The notes: generated by a model not told the origin, from the sequence alone. Shown: positions 45,360-55,789, counted from the stretch's first letter. The stretch is 64,000 bases of DNA from Bacteroidota bacterium (GCA_016720655.1 JADKKE010000032.1:620001-684000), one strand, 5' to 3'. Translations and numbers: made by a program.

Positions 45360-46001
45360 ATGTCGCTCGCATCACAAGCATGGAAAAAAGCCTGGAATCT
45401 AAAGGCGTTCCGCTCTCAGTTTATTGTTTCATTGCTGGTACTGGCTTCATTCGCCTGGATCTTCAATTGGTTTTTTGACTTTGCAGAGGGAAGAACGGGT
45501 ACAAAACTTCAGGATCCTTTTTTGGAATTACTTCCTGTTCGCAATGTTTCCTGGACCGTGTTCTTTTTTCTTTACATGGGGATTCTGATTGCCTTGTATT
45601 GCAATTGGTCCAAACCCAAACTACTCTTGCTTGCCCTCCAGACATATGTTCTCGTTACATTGATTAGGGTGGTGGCAATAACCCTCGTACCGCTCGAACC
45701 TCCGGATGGCTACCTTCCATTACGAGAGCCAATTGTTCAGTTTTTCACCAATGGAGGGAGGATCATTTCCAAAGATTTGTTTTTTTCCGGACATGTTTCT
45801 ACAATCTGTTCTATGTTTTTTGCTGTGCAAAGCAAACGATGGAAACCGGTACTCGGGATGTTTGTTGTGATGGTGAGCTTTCTTGTTTTGTTGCAACATG
45901 TGCACTATACAATTGATGTGGTTTTTGCTCCCTTTGCAACATGGCTGTGTTTTCTGTTCAACAAAAAAATATTGAACAGCAGGATTCCACTCATCGATTA
46001 G
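45360..46001 (+). CDS. PAP2-like (sphingomyelin-synthase-related) membrane phosphatase/transferase
   Basis: The 213-residue product has about six hydrophobic helices. The conserved histidines are in DLFFSGHVSTI and in LQHVHYTIDVVFAPF, the C-terminal half of the PAP2 active site (SGH…HYTxD). Length and pattern resemble the PAP2_C family related to sphingomyelin synthases; the actual substrate is unknown. It begins 12 bases after kmo and its 3' end overlaps the convergent metallo-hydrolase by 4 bases. Confidence 0.8.
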   Translation: MSLASQAWKKAWNLKAFRSQFIVSLLVLASFAWIFNWFFDFAEGRTGTKLQDPFLELLPVRNVSWTVFFFLYMGILIALYCNWSKPKLLLLALQTYVLVTLIRVVAITLVPLEPPDGYLPLREPIVQFFTNGGRIISKDLFFSGHVSTICSMFFAVQSKRWKPVLGMFVVMVSFLVLLQHVHYTIDVVFAPFATWLCFLFNKKILNSRIPLID

Positions 46002-46636
46002 TTTAAAAAAGGATTGAATCTTTTTTCATGCCCCACACTTGTTACCGGACCATGACCGGGATAAATTTGAGTATCCTCGCTCAACATGAATATTTTTTCG
46101 CGAATCGACCGAAACAAAGTTTCCGTATTCCCGCCGGGCAAATCTGTTCTCCCAATGCTTTCATAGAAAAGAACATCTCCTGCGATCGCAAATTTTTCCT
46201 TGACAGAATGAAAAGTTATACTGCCGGGACAATGACCGGGTGTAAACAAGATGTCCAATGTGGAATTACCAAATTTGACCGTATCTCCTTCCTTGAGAAA
46301 TGCAGATGGGTCCGGTGAAGGTTCAGGGCTAATGCCCCAAATCTGACCGTAAACCGGAGCAGATCGGAGTAATTCAAGATCCTCCTCATGCATCTCCAGG
46401 GGAATGTTGTATTTGCCCGCGACATAATTATTCCCAAGAATGTGGTCCAGATGGGCATGTGTATTGAGAAGCTTCACCGGTTTCAAGCCTTGGCCCTGGA
46501 TAAAAGCTGAAAGTTCATTCTGCTCTTCTCTCGTATAACATCCCGGATCGATTATAACAGCTTCCCTGGTTTCGTCAAAAAGCACATACATGTTTTCTTC
46601 GAACGGGTTGAATGTGAAGGATTGAATTGTAATCAT
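45998..46636 (-). CDS. MBL-fold metallo-hydrolase (glyoxalase II-like)
   Basis: The 212-residue product has the metallo-beta-lactamase metal motif LNTHAHLDHILGNN (HxHxDH), a further ligand aspartate/histidine region in FTPGHCPGSITFHSV and AIAGDVLFYESIGRTDLPGGN, and a late IYPGHGPVTSVGHEK. The GRTDLPGG signature is typical of the YcbL/glyoxalase II-like subgroup. The substrate is uncertain; hydroxyacylglutathione hydrolysis is one possibility. Confidence 0.88.
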   Translation of the reverse strand: MITIQSFTFNPFEENMYVLFDETREAVIIDPGCYTREEQNELSAFIQGQGLKPVKLLNTHAHLDHILGNNYVAGKYNIPLEMHEEDLELLRSAPVYGQIWGISPEPSPDPSAFLKEGDTVKFGNSTLDILFTPGHCPGSITFHSVKEKFAIAGDVLFYESIGRTDLPGGNTETLFRSIREKIFMLSEDTQIYPGHGPVTSVGHEKRFNPFLN

Positions 46637-46711
46637 GTTGTCAAATTATTTCATGAGGCCTGATTCCTTATCTTCAGAATGGGGAGAGCCACTTAATGAC
46701 CCTGTTTTCAA

Positions 46712-46732
46712 TTTTTAACACTGTGTTAAAAA
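46712..46732. other. Perfect 21-base palindrome upstream of the propeller/barrel gene
   Basis: TTTTTAACAC and GTGTTAAAAA are perfect inverted copies around one base. It lies 110 bases before the 46843 start codon and could be an operator or a weak terminator of the divergent region; I cannot say which. The half-site CTGTGTTAAAAA also occurs at 16334–16345. Confidence 0.4.
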
Positions 46733-46842
46733 GGTTGAACAATCCTGATTTCTAGCTTTCCGGACTTCTGTATTTCTGCAAATTTAGTTACATTCGCATG
46801 GTCTGATTCCGTTAACCCGGTTTTATTTTTCCGGCTTCTTTT

Positions 46843-49800
46843 ATGCTTCGAATGACAGCTTTTCCTACTCCCAGAAATTTTCGCTATTGCGGATTTATTC
46901 TGCTCGTAATTCTTACCCAAACACTCTCTGCCCAGTTTTACAATGGCTATGAAATGCAGTTTGGAAAGAACAGAGTACAATATGATGAACGATTCTGGTC
47001 TTTCATGAAGTATAAAAATTTTGATACATATTATTATTTGGGCGGATTAGACCTTGCCGCATTCACCGGAAGGACTGCAGGCAAAGATCTCGAAGAAATA
47101 GAACACCTTTTTGATTACAAACTTGATGGCAGAATTCAATTTGTCATCTATAACAAGCTGAGTGAAGCGAAGCAAACTAATATTGGCCTGGAAACAGATG
47201 ATGTGAATAACAATACTGGAGGGATTACAAGGATTGTCGGAAACAAAGTGTTTCTGTATTTCACCGGCGATCATGAAAAGTTTCGTCGCCAGATTCGGGC
47301 AGGTATTGCCAGAGTACTGATTGATCAGATTATGTATGGTGGGGATGTGAAGGAAAGGATTCAGAATTCTGCCTTGCTCACATTGCCGGATTGGTATATC
47401 AATGGCCTGGTTTCTTATGTTTCGAAAAACTGGGATGTTGAAATTGATAACCGTTTGCGCGATGGAATCGTGAGCAAGAAGTATCTCAAATTTAATCACC
47501 TTACAGGTTACGATGCGCAGGTTGCCGGACATTCAATCTGGAAGTACATCATTGATACATATACCGAATCTTCAGTGTCCAATTTATTGTACATGACACG
47601 AGTGAATCGAAACATTGAAAGTGGTTTCATGTATGTCCTGGGATTGAATATTAAAGAACTTAGCAAGAACTGGAAAGATGCAATGTTGAGTATTTATGCT
47701 CAAAGTGATGCTAACCGGGATTCCGTAAGTGCCAAAGGATTGATTCGGAAACCCAAGCCAACAATTCTATATTCTCAGCTCAGAACAAGCAGCGATGGCA
47801 GATACAGCGTGTATGTGAGTAATGATTTGGGTAAATACAAAGTAAAGTTATTTGACTCCGAAAAACGAAGGACAAAACGAATTTTAAAAAGCGGTTACAG
47901 ATCATACACGCAGGAAACAGATTTGTCTTTTCCTGTAATTGCCTGGCATCCTACAGGAAAATTATTTTCCATGATTCGCGAACGACGTGGCTTTCTTTGG
48001 TTGGGGACTTATTCCCTGGAATCCAGAAAGTATGAAGAAGGGAAGCTATTCAATTTTGAAAAGGTACTCGATTTCGCTTATTCCGATGATGGATTGCTTC
48101 TCGTTATGTCTGCGGTTCAAAAAGGACAGAGCGATATTTTTGTATACAATCTTCGCACACGAACATTCGAACAGATCACCAAAGATTTTTATGATGATTT
48201 GCATCCTCGTTTTATCAACCATTCTTCTGCTATTGTATTTTCATCCAATCGTATAAATGATACTTTGGAAGTGGATAAGAAAGCGATCCTGCCGGGTCGG
48301 ACAAACTTTGATGTGTTTTTTTACGACTACAAAACCAAGTCCACCGTATTGCGCAGAATTACCAATACTCCTGATTTCAATGAGACTCAGCCAATGGCTT
48401 ATGATTCTTCGCACATTGCTTATCTCAGTGATGAAAATGGAATTGTAAACCGATATCTCGCCAACCTCGATAGTGCTCTTGCTTTTGTAGATACAGTTGA
48501 GCATTACCGAATGATTGTGGAGAATTACCCGCTCACAAATTACTCACGGAATATCGTTTCTCAGGATGTAAATTTTACACGTTCCAGTTTAAGTCAGATC
48601 TTTTACAAGGATGGCAGACTTCGCTTGAAAGTGGACCGAATCTCAAAACCCGTTTTATCTTCCAATCCATTCCCACGAACCTTATTCCGGAATGAGGAGT
48701 CAAGAAAATCCAATGCGCCTGTTCCTTCTATAGATACAGATAATCCTGCTTCGGATCCATCACAGCAAGTCGTTCCTTCTACAGTGGATTCAAACAAGGT
48801 GGATATTGATAATTATATTTTTCAGAGTGATTTTCCAAAATCCAAAAGCAAGAAGGAAAAGAGGAGGGAAGCTGAAAGTAAAAATGAACAAGAGGCAACT
48901 GCAGCACTCCCCGCAGTTGTTAATCAAGACTCTTTGGATGCCATCTTACCAAAGCAAAGGAATTATGAAACGGCTTTTTCTTCAACCTATTTTGTAAGTC
49001 AGCTCGACAATACATTGTTGAATCAAAGTTATCAGTTGTTTACCGGCGGCGGAGCGATTTATTATAATCCCGGTTTGAATGGCTTTTTTAAACTTGGGAT
49101 CAGTGATCTCATGGAAGATTTCAGAATCACCGGAGGATTTAAACTGGCAGGGGATTTGAATTCAAATGAATATTTTCTCAGTTATGAGAATCTGAAAAAC
49201 AGATTTGACAAACAGATCACATTTTACCGTCAGGCACTTTTGTTATCGGAATACGGAGCAAAATTACATTCGCACGAAATGCGTTTCCAGGGCAAATGGC
49301 CTTTTAGTGATGTCTCCGCGGTACGGGGCTCTGTCGCGTATCGCAATGATCGTTTGGTCGCTCTCGCAACAGACTACAATTCGCTACGATTCCCGAATCT
49401 TTATCTTCATTGGGTCAGCGGACGACTTGAATATGTTTTTGATAACACACTGCCCACAGGTGTGAACCTCTTTAATGGAACACGACTCAAAGTATTTGGG
49501 GAATATTACAAACAAGCGGATATTTCCAAAACAGGAATGGTAGTACTGGGAACAGATATCCGGCATTATCAGAAGATTCATAGAGAGGTGATCTGGGCGA
49601 ATCGCTTTGCATCGGGCACCAGCTTCGGAGAAGAACGAATCATTTATTATCTGGGGTCAACAGACAATTGGCTGGTTCCACGTTTTAATAATGAAACTCC
49701 GATTGACTTCAGCCAGAATTATTATTTCCAGGCTTTAGCAACCAACCTCAGAGGCTTTGAACAAAATATTCGAAACGGAAATTCCTTTGCACTTATCAAT

Positions 49801-50139
49801 AGCGAATTGCGTGTACCGATTTTCCGTTACCTTCTGAATCGTCCGATAAAATCAGATTTTATCAGGAATTTTCAAGTCGTTGGATTTGGTGATATCGGCA
49901 CTGCATGGAATGGTAAATCACCTTATGATTCCACAAATGCCCTGAATAAGAAAGTAATTTTCCAGCAACCATTCCTTGTCACCATCACCAGCCAAAACGA
50001 ACCAATCGTTGGTGGATTTGGTTTCGGACTCAGAAGTCGATTGCTTGGATATTTTCTTCGTGCAGATTGGGCCTGGGGTGTTGAAAACAGAGAAGTGTTG
50101 CCGTATCGTTTTTATTTTTCTCTTGGTCTTGACTTCTGA
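46843..50139 (+). CDS. Large exported protein: degenerate peptidase-MA-like domain, WD40-type propeller and C-terminal barrel
   Basis: The 1098-residue product has a signal peptide (FILLVILTQTLSAQ), an N-terminal domain (about 35–270) resembling peptidase MA, a central beta-propeller with PD40/TolB-like repeats (about 310–560: SFPVIAWHPTGKLFSMI, FAYSDDGLLLVMSAV, DDLHPRFINHSSAIVFSSN), a lysine-rich acidic linker (about 620–680), and a C-terminal outer-membrane barrel ending in PYRFYFSLGLDF. The peptidase-like part keeps LPDWYINGLVSY but has no HExxH, so it is probably not catalytic. Function unknown. The start may be the second in-frame ATG (46852). Confidence 0.8.
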   Translation: MLRMTAFPTPRNFRYCGFILLVILTQTLSAQFYNGYEMQFGKNRVQYDERFWSFMKYKNFDTYYYLGGLDLAAFTGRTAGKDLEEIEHLFDYKLDGRIQFVIYNKLSEAKQTNIGLETDDVNNNTGGITRIVGNKVFLYFTGDHEKFRRQIRAGIARVLIDQIMYGGDVKERIQNSALLTLPDWYINGLVSYVSKNWDVEIDNRLRDGIVSKKYLKFNHLTGYDAQVAGHSIWKYIIDTYTESSVSNLLYMTRVNRNIESGFMYVLGLNIKELSKNWKDAMLSIYAQSDANRDSVSAKGLIRKPKPTILYSQLRTSSDGRYSVYVSNDLGKYKVKLFDSEKRRTKRILKSGYRSYTQETDLSFPVIAWHPTGKLFSMIRERRGFLWLGTYSLESRKYEEGKLFNFEKVLDFAYSDDGLLLVMSAVQKGQSDIFVYNLRTRTFEQITKDFYDDLHPRFINHSSAIVFSSNRINDTLEVDKKAILPGRTNFDVFFYDYKTKSTVLRRITNTPDFNETQPMAYDSSHIAYLSDENGIVNRYLANLDSALAFVDTVEHYRMIVENYPLTNYSRNIVSQDVNFTRSSLSQIFYKDGRLRLKVDRISKPVLSSNPFPRTLFRNEESRKSNAPVPSIDTDNPASDPSQQVVPSTVDSNKVDIDNYIFQSDFPKSKSKKEKRREAESKNEQEATAALPAVVNQDSLDAILPKQRNYETAFSSTYFVSQLDNTLLNQSYQLFTGGGAIYYNPGLNGFFKLGISDLMEDFRITGGFKLAGDLNSNEYFLSYENLKNRFDKQITFYRQALLLSEYGAKLHSHEMRFQGKWPFSDVSAVRGSVAYRNDRLVALATDYNSLRFPNLYLHWVSGRLEYVFDNTLPTGVNLFNGTRLKVFGEYYKQADISKTGMVVLGTDIRHYQKIHREVIWANRFASGTSFGEERIIYYLGSTDNWLVPRFNNETPIDFSQNYYFQALATNLRGFEQNIRNGNSFALINSELRVPIFRYLLNRPIKSDFIRNFQVVGFGDIGTAWNGKSPYDSTNALNKKVIFQQPFLVTITSQNEPIVGGFGFGLRSRLLGYFLRADWAWGVENREVLPYRFYFSLGLDF

Positions 50140-50199
50140 TTTGCTATACTACCAGTCCACTGTATTCATTTAAAAAATTCATTTCACGAAAACTCAAAG

Positions 50200-51390
50200 A
50201 TGAATCCCATTGATAAAGTCAGAAAGTTAGCCAGCGAATTTCATCCGGAAATCGTTTCCTGCCGAAGGCATTTGCACATGTATCCTGAACTTAGTTTTAA
50301 GGAGATAGAAACACAGAAATTCGTTGAGCAAAAATTACAAGAGTTTGGAATCAACAATTTGCAAAGAATGGCAAATACCGGAATTGTTGCCATGATTGAA
50401 GGCAGGAATCCTACAAAGAAAGTGGTTGCTTTGCGTGCAGATATGGATGCCCTTCCAATTCAGGAAACAAATAAAACAAATTACATTTCTAAGAATGCTG
50501 GAGTCATGCATGCTTGCGGACATGATGTGCACACGTCTTCACTGCTCGGTGTGGCGCGTATCCTGCACCAGATGCGCGATGAGTTTGAGGGTAGTGTGAA
50601 GCTGATTTTTCAACCCGGGGAAGAAAAATTACCCGGCGGTGCATCCATGATGATCAAGGAAGGCGTTCTTAAAAATCCGGTTCCGGATGCTGTCATTGGT
50701 CAGCATGTAATGCCACAGATTAAAGCCGGAAAAATTGGTTTCCGAAAGGGTTTATACATGGCCAGCACAGATGAAATCTATGTGCGTGTGAAAGGAAAAG
50801 GCGGACATGGAGCAATGCCTCATCTCACGATTGATCCAGTGATGATCACCGCTCAAATGTTGGTTTCCTTGCAGCAAATTGTGAGCAGGAATGCAAAGCC
50901 GAGTTTGCCTTCTGTCTTGAGTTTTGGAAAAGTAATTGCAAATGGAGCAACGAATGTAATTCCGGATGAGGTTTACCTGGAAGGTACCTTTCGTACATTG
51001 AATGAAGAGTGGCGTGACGAAGCCCATTTGAAAATGAAAAAGATGGCAGAAGGAATCGCAGAAAGCATGGGCGGCTCCTGTGAATTTAATATTGTCCGTG
51101 GCTATCCTTTTCTGATCAATGATGAAGTACTCACCGAACGGGTAAGACAGTTTGCAGAAGAATATGTTGGGAAAGAGAATGTGGAGGACCTGGAAATTTG
51201 GATGGCAGCAGAAGATTTTTCGTTTTATTCTCAACAAGCATCAGCTTGCTTTTATCGCCTCGGTGTAAGGAATGAAGAACGAGGAATTACTTCTTCGGTG
51301 CATACATCAACATTTGATATTGATGAAAGTGCTTTGGAAACCGGTATGGGATTGATGGCATGGATGACTCTGTGCGAATTAAAATCTTAA
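50200..51390 (+). CDS. M20-family amidohydrolase
   Basis: The 396-residue product is an M20 metallo-amidohydrolase of the hippurate/N-acyl-amino-acid hydrolase type. Metal and catalytic motifs are MHACGHDVHTSSLLG, the QPGEEKLPGGASMMI region, and VIGQHVMP; the dimerisation domain begins near EIYVRVKGKGGHGAMPH. Metal-binding AAEDFSFYSQ follows. It stands alone, convergent with gyrB, with a shared terminator at 51411. Confidence 0.9.
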   Translation: MNPIDKVRKLASEFHPEIVSCRRHLHMYPELSFKEIETQKFVEQKLQEFGINNLQRMANTGIVAMIEGRNPTKKVVALRADMDALPIQETNKTNYISKNAGVMHACGHDVHTSSLLGVARILHQMRDEFEGSVKLIFQPGEEKLPGGASMMIKEGVLKNPVPDAVIGQHVMPQIKAGKIGFRKGLYMASTDEIYVRVKGKGGHGAMPHLTIDPVMITAQMLVSLQQIVSRNAKPSLPSVLSFGKVIANGATNVIPDEVYLEGTFRTLNEEWRDEAHLKMKKMAEGIAESMGGSCEFNIVRGYPFLINDEVLTERVRQFAEEYVGKENVEDLEIWMAAEDFSFYSQQASACFYRLGVRNEERGITSSVHTSTFDIDESALETGMGLMAWMTLCELKS

Positions 51391-51410
51391 TTTGCTCCTG
51401 TAATAGAAAT

Positions 51411-51441
51411 AAAAAAAGCGCTGAACCTCAGCGCTTTTTTT
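51411..51441. terminator. Bidirectional terminator
   Basis: AAAAAAAGCGCTGA pairs with TCAGCGCTTTTTTT (14 bp, 3-base loop). It serves both the M20 gene and gyrB. It lies beyond the restored gyrB stop (51460), supporting that stop as the true end. Confidence 0.9.
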
Positions 51442-51459
51442 ATCAATGAAGTATATGGA

Positions 51460-53463
51460 TTATGCATCAATCTTTGCATACTTCGCATTTTCTCAATGAA
51501 TTCACGACGCGGTGGAACATCATCACCCATGAGCATAGAGAAAATACGGTCTGCTTCAGCAGCACTGTCAATAGTCACTTTACGCAATGTGCGAGTACCC
51601 GGATTCATCGTGGTTTCCCACAATTGCTCGGCGTTCATTTCTCCAAGACCCTTGTATCGCTGCACACCAACATTTTCTTCCTTACCATCCCCGGCCAATC
51701 GTTTAATGGCAGCAATTCGTTGCTCATCATTCCAGGCATATTGTTGCTCTTTTCCTTTTTTAACAAGGTAGAGTGGTGGAGTGGCGATATACAGATACCC
51801 TTCTTCTATCATCTCTTTCATGTGACGGAAAAAGAAAGTCAGAATTAATGTCGTGATGTGACTTCCATCTACATCGGCATCCGTCATGATGACGATTTTA
51901 TGATACCGGATCTTGTCCATATTTAAAGGACGACCTTCTTTCGTTTCATCACGAAATACTCCGAGTGCCGTGAAAATGTTCCGGATTTCTTCGTTCTCAT
52001 AAATTCGGTATTCCATGGCTTTTTCTACGTTCAGGATTTTACCCCTCAATGGAAGAATAGCCTGAAAGCGACGGTTACGGCCTTGTTTGGCTGTACCACC
52101 CGCCGAATCTCCCTCAACCAAGGAAGAGTTCGCAACCCTCAGGAGCACTGTCTGAACAATCCGAAAGTTTACCAGGCAAGCCTGATCCTGAAAGTACATT
52201 TTTGCGTTGGACGAGTTCACGTGCCTTTCGGGCAGCATGACGAGCAGTTGCTGCAAGGATAACCTTGTCAACGATCATTCTGGCTTCCCGTGGATGCTCT
52301 TCCAGGTAATTGCTGAGCATTTCACTCACAGCCTGGTCCACCGCACCCATTACTTCATTATTGCCCAGTTTTGTTTTTGTCTGACCTTCAAATTGAGGTT
52401 CCTGAACTTTCACGGAAATGATAGCAGTGAGTCCTTCACGGAAATCATCTCCACTAATTTCAAATTTCAGTTTATCGAGCTGACCAGATTTTTCAGCATA
52501 GGTTTTCAAAGTCCTGGTGAGCGCGCGACGGAAACCTGCAAGATGCGTTCCACCTTCATGCGTATTAATATTGTTTACATAAGAATGTACATTCTCATTG
52601 AAAGAAGTGTTGTACTGCATGGCAACTTCCACCGGGATGTTGCTGCGTTCACCTTCCATGTAAATAGGATCCTGAATTAATTTCTCCCTGTTTTCATCTA
52701 GGTAAACGACAAATTCTTTCAAACCACCTTCACTGAAGAAGGAGTCTGAAGGATGTTGACCGTCTGCATTGGTTTCGCGTTCATCGGTAATAGAGAGTCG
52801 AATACCTTTGTTCAGAAAAGAAAGTTCACGCAATCGGGTAGCAAGCGTATCGTATTGATAAATTGCTGTGATGAAAATAGAGCTGTCCGGTAAAAATGTT
52901 GTCGTTGTTCCGGTGCGGTCTGTTTCACCGATCACTTTTACATCGTACAATGGTTTTCCGCAACTGTATTCCTGAATGAAAACTTTTCCTTCGCGGTAAA
53001 CTTCAACTTTCATATGCGAAGAAAGTGCATTCACACAGGAAACACCTACGCCGTGTAATCCACCGGATACTTTGTAGGAATCTTTGTCGAATTTTCCACC
53101 GGCATGCAATACCGTCATTACCACTTCAAGTGCACTCTTTTTTTCCTTGGTATGATAATCTGTGGGAATTCCCCGCCCGTCGTCTTTTACAAGAATTGAA
53201 TTGTCAGGGCGGATAAACACATCGATATTTTTACAATGACCCGCTAGAGCTTCATCGATCGAGTTATCTACCACCTCATAAACCAGGTGATGCAATCCCT
53301 TCACGCCAATGTCGCCAATGTACATTGCGGGGCGTTTACGCACAGCTTCAAGCCCTTCGAGTACCTGAATACTGTCCGCTGAATACTCCTGATTTTTTTT
53401 CGTTGTGTTTGTTTCGATGATCGAATCTGTTTTGTTCACGTTTTCGTTAATAAATTCACTCAT
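51460..53463 (-). CDS. gyrB: DNA gyrase subunit B (two one-base indels)
   Basis: GyrB is the ATPase subunit of gyrase, which supercoils DNA. The GHKL ATPase part (YIGDIGVKGLHHLVYEVVDNSIDEA, DDGRGIPTDYH, GGLHGVGVSCVNALS) reads from 53463 but stops at CELFLG after an extra A at 52120–52121. The other frame continues VEGDSAGGTAKQGR (TOPRIM), TDADVDGSHI and KGLGEMNAEQLW. A second lesion, a missing T in the T4 run at 51488–51491, hides the normal end EKNAKYAKIDA. With both repaired, the protein is full length (about 667 aa) and ends at 51460. As the gene is essential, these are most likely sequence errors. Confidence 0.95.
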
Positions 53464-53959
53464 TCCTTTAAATTTTTTGTATTTCCCCCCACCCGAATGA
53501 TAATTCTAAAAAAATAGGCAAACAGGCTAAAAAAAGCTGATTATTTAAATCAGAACCAATGGTTGTAAATTTACATAAAATATGCCTCTTAAACAAGCAT
53601 TTTCACCTTGAAAATCAGTGATTTTCGATCAAAGAAATGAACAATTTGTCTTTTTTCAATTACCTGAATATCAGTTAATTGCAAATTCAAAAATCAAACC
53701 TGTTCAGGAAGCTCAAAAAAGACAATTTTTAATCAAACAGTGCATTTATTCTCGAGATTTTTTTCAGTTTTTTTTAAAAAAAATCAGTGAAAAAAGAATC
53801 AAAAAATAGCTGAATCAGGGATGCAAATAATGTCTTTTCGGAACGCTGAATTTTTTACGTTCAACACAAAGTCCTTGTAAACGAAAGCAATTTGTTTATT
53901 ACAAGAAACTGCTTTATTTACAGTTGCTTTTTAAAGAGTTTCGTTTGAAAAAGTTTAAA
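53464..53959. other. Long AT-rich spacer between dnaX and gyrB
   Basis: About 500 bases of very AT-rich sequence hold the gyrB promoter region. A 63-codon frame at 53618–53809 is low-complexity and not convincing. The direct-like CAGTGATTTTCGATC and AAAATCAGTG stretches give no clear structure. I see no terminator, tRNA or recognised small RNA. Confidence 0.55.
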
Positions 53960-55756
53960 TCAATATTCGATTTCGAGATCGAATCTCTTTTTAAGTTCAT
54001 GAAGCAATGGATTTTTTTCAGCCAGCTTTTTAAATTTCTCTGAAGGAGTGTAAGGCTTACTTGTGGTGTCATCGCCGGTACCCAATACAACTGTGAGATT
54101 CAATTTATAATTGGAAAGTTTGTTTCTTAAAAAGCCGAGCAAGTCAACTTTCTGATCGTTGAGATCTTTCTCCGCGGCAGCACTGTCTACTGCAAAGAAC
54201 AATGCAAAGTTTTCTTTTAAATCAGGCTTGCGTTTAAGCAATGCTGCCGACAATGTCATCCGACCCTGTACTTGCAGGTTTTTGGCATAATCATTCCAGG
54301 CGGATTCAAGTTGATCAGGTGTGAATTCTTCCTGTATCTCAGGCAAACTTTCTGCAGCCTGCAAAACCGTTGATGGGTCTGCTTCTTTGTAAAGTTTAGT
54401 ACTGATGGAGATGGTTTTGCGCAGAGTAGTACTTTGACCTTGTGATTTCTCTTTTACCGAAACAGGAACCGCAGTTTGGTGGATTGGTTGCGAAGCAGAA
54501 GCAACGGATGCAGTTGTTTCTACTGCCGGTTGTGAAAGTGCGCCTGCAACAATGGTTGGAGAAGGAGGAGCGTGTACAGGTGCTGTACTTACTGCTGCAG
54601 TTGGAGTGGAAGAGAAACTGGCTTCAGTTTTTTTTTTGAAGGGTTCGGGAGTGCCGGTATTCGGTGCAACCTGAGAGCACATTCTTAAAAGAGCAAGTTC
54701 AATATGCAAACGTTGATTCTTGGAAGATTTAAAGCCCATGTCAGCGCGATTCGCAACTTCCAGTTTTTCCAGGAGCCAGTTCGCGGCACAATTTCGGCTT
54801 TGCACTTTATATTTTTCACGAACATTTGGACTTACTTCAAGAAGCGGAAGTGTGATTTCATCTTTGCACACCAGCAAATCCCTGAAATGTGAAGCGAGAC
54901 CATTGATGAAATTGTGTCCATCGAAACCATTGTTCAATATTTCATTATATGCCAATAGGACTGCCGACATATTTCCGGCAAGCAAATCATCAGTAATTTT
55001 GAAATAGTAATCGTAATCGAGGATATTGAGGTTTTCGATAACATCCTTATAACTCAGTTTGGAACCGGCAAAACTTACAAGTTGATCAAACAAACTCAGT
55101 GAATCACGCAATGCTCCATCTGCTTTTTGAGCAATGATGTGCAATGCATCTTCTTCCGCGACTACATTTTCTTTTTCGGCGATGAATTTCAGATGCAAGG
55201 CGATATCCTCGACAGAAATTCTGTTGAAGTCGAAAATCTGACAGCGCGAAAGGATAGTCGGTATGATTTTGTGTTTTTCAGTCGTGGCAAGGATGAAAAC
55301 AGCGTAGGAAGGAGGCTCCTCTAAGGTTTTGAGAAAAGCATTGAATGCAGAAGCACTCAACATGTGAACCTCATCGATGATATATACTTTATACTTCCCT
55401 AATTGTGGTGCATAGCGAACCTGTTCAACCAACGCACGGATATCATCAACGGAGTTGTTAGAGGCTGCATCCAATTCATAGATGTTGAGTGAATTTCCTG
55501 AATTGAAAGAAATGCATGAAGGACATACATTGCACGCTTCAACATTCTCTGAAACAGACTCGCAGTTTATTGTCTTGGCAAGAATCCGGGCAGTGGTCGT
55601 CTTCCCAACACCTCGTGGACCAGTAAATAAAAATGCCTGCGCCAGATGATTATTCCGGATTGCATTTTTTAAAGTATTGGTAATTGATGGTTGACCCACC
55701 ACTGTATCAAAAGTGACAGGCCTGTATTTACGGGCAGAAACGATAAACTTATCCAT
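53960..55756 (-). CDS. dnaX: DNA polymerase III subunit gamma/tau
   Basis: DnaX forms the clamp-loader core. From the ATG at 55756 (a further upstream ATG at 55789 adds 11 residues) the protein has SARKYRPVTFDTVVGQ, P-loop FTGPRGVGKTTTARILAKTIN (about 44–64), zinc cysteines in ACNVCPSC, Walker B YIIDEVHMLS, and sensor 1 in FILATTEKHKIIPTILSRCQIFDF. A proline/threonine/alanine linker follows (about 375–460), then a C-terminal tau domain. No A-rich slippery site for gamma was identified in the linker. Confidence 0.95.
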   Translation of the reverse strand: MDKFIVSARKYRPVTFDTVVGQPSITNTLKNAIRNNHLAQAFLFTGPRGVGKTTTARILAKTINCESVSENVEACNVCPSCISFNSGNSLNIYELDAASNNSVDDIRALVEQVRYAPQLGKYKVYIIDEVHMLSASAFNAFLKTLEEPPSYAVFILATTEKHKIIPTILSRCQIFDFNRISVEDIALHLKFIAEKENVVAEEDALHIIAQKADGALRDSLSLFDQLVSFAGSKLSYKDVIENLNILDYDYYFKITDDLLAGNMSAVLLAYNEILNNGFDGHNFINGLASHFRDLLVCKDEITLPLLEVSPNVREKYKVQSRNCAANWLLEKLEVANRADMGFKSSKNQRLHIELALLRMCSQVAPNTGTPEPFKKKTEASFSSTPTAAVSTAPVHAPPSPTIVAGALSQPAVETTASVASASQPIHQTAVPVSVKEKSQGQSTTLRKTISISTKLYKEADPSTVLQAAESLPEIQEEFTPDQLESAWNDYAKNLQVQGRMTLSAALLKRKPDLKENFALFFAVDSAAAEKDLNDQKVDLLGFLRNKLSNYKLNLTVVLGTGDDTTSKPYTPSEKFKKLAEKNPLLHELKKRFDLEIEY

Positions 55757-55789
55757 AATCGAAGGGTGAAACAAAGATACAATATGCAA

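Noticed and set aside
53618..53809. Small plus-strand frame in the gyrB–dnaX gap
   Set aside because: AT-rich, with no hydrophobic, repeat or family pattern; chance frame.
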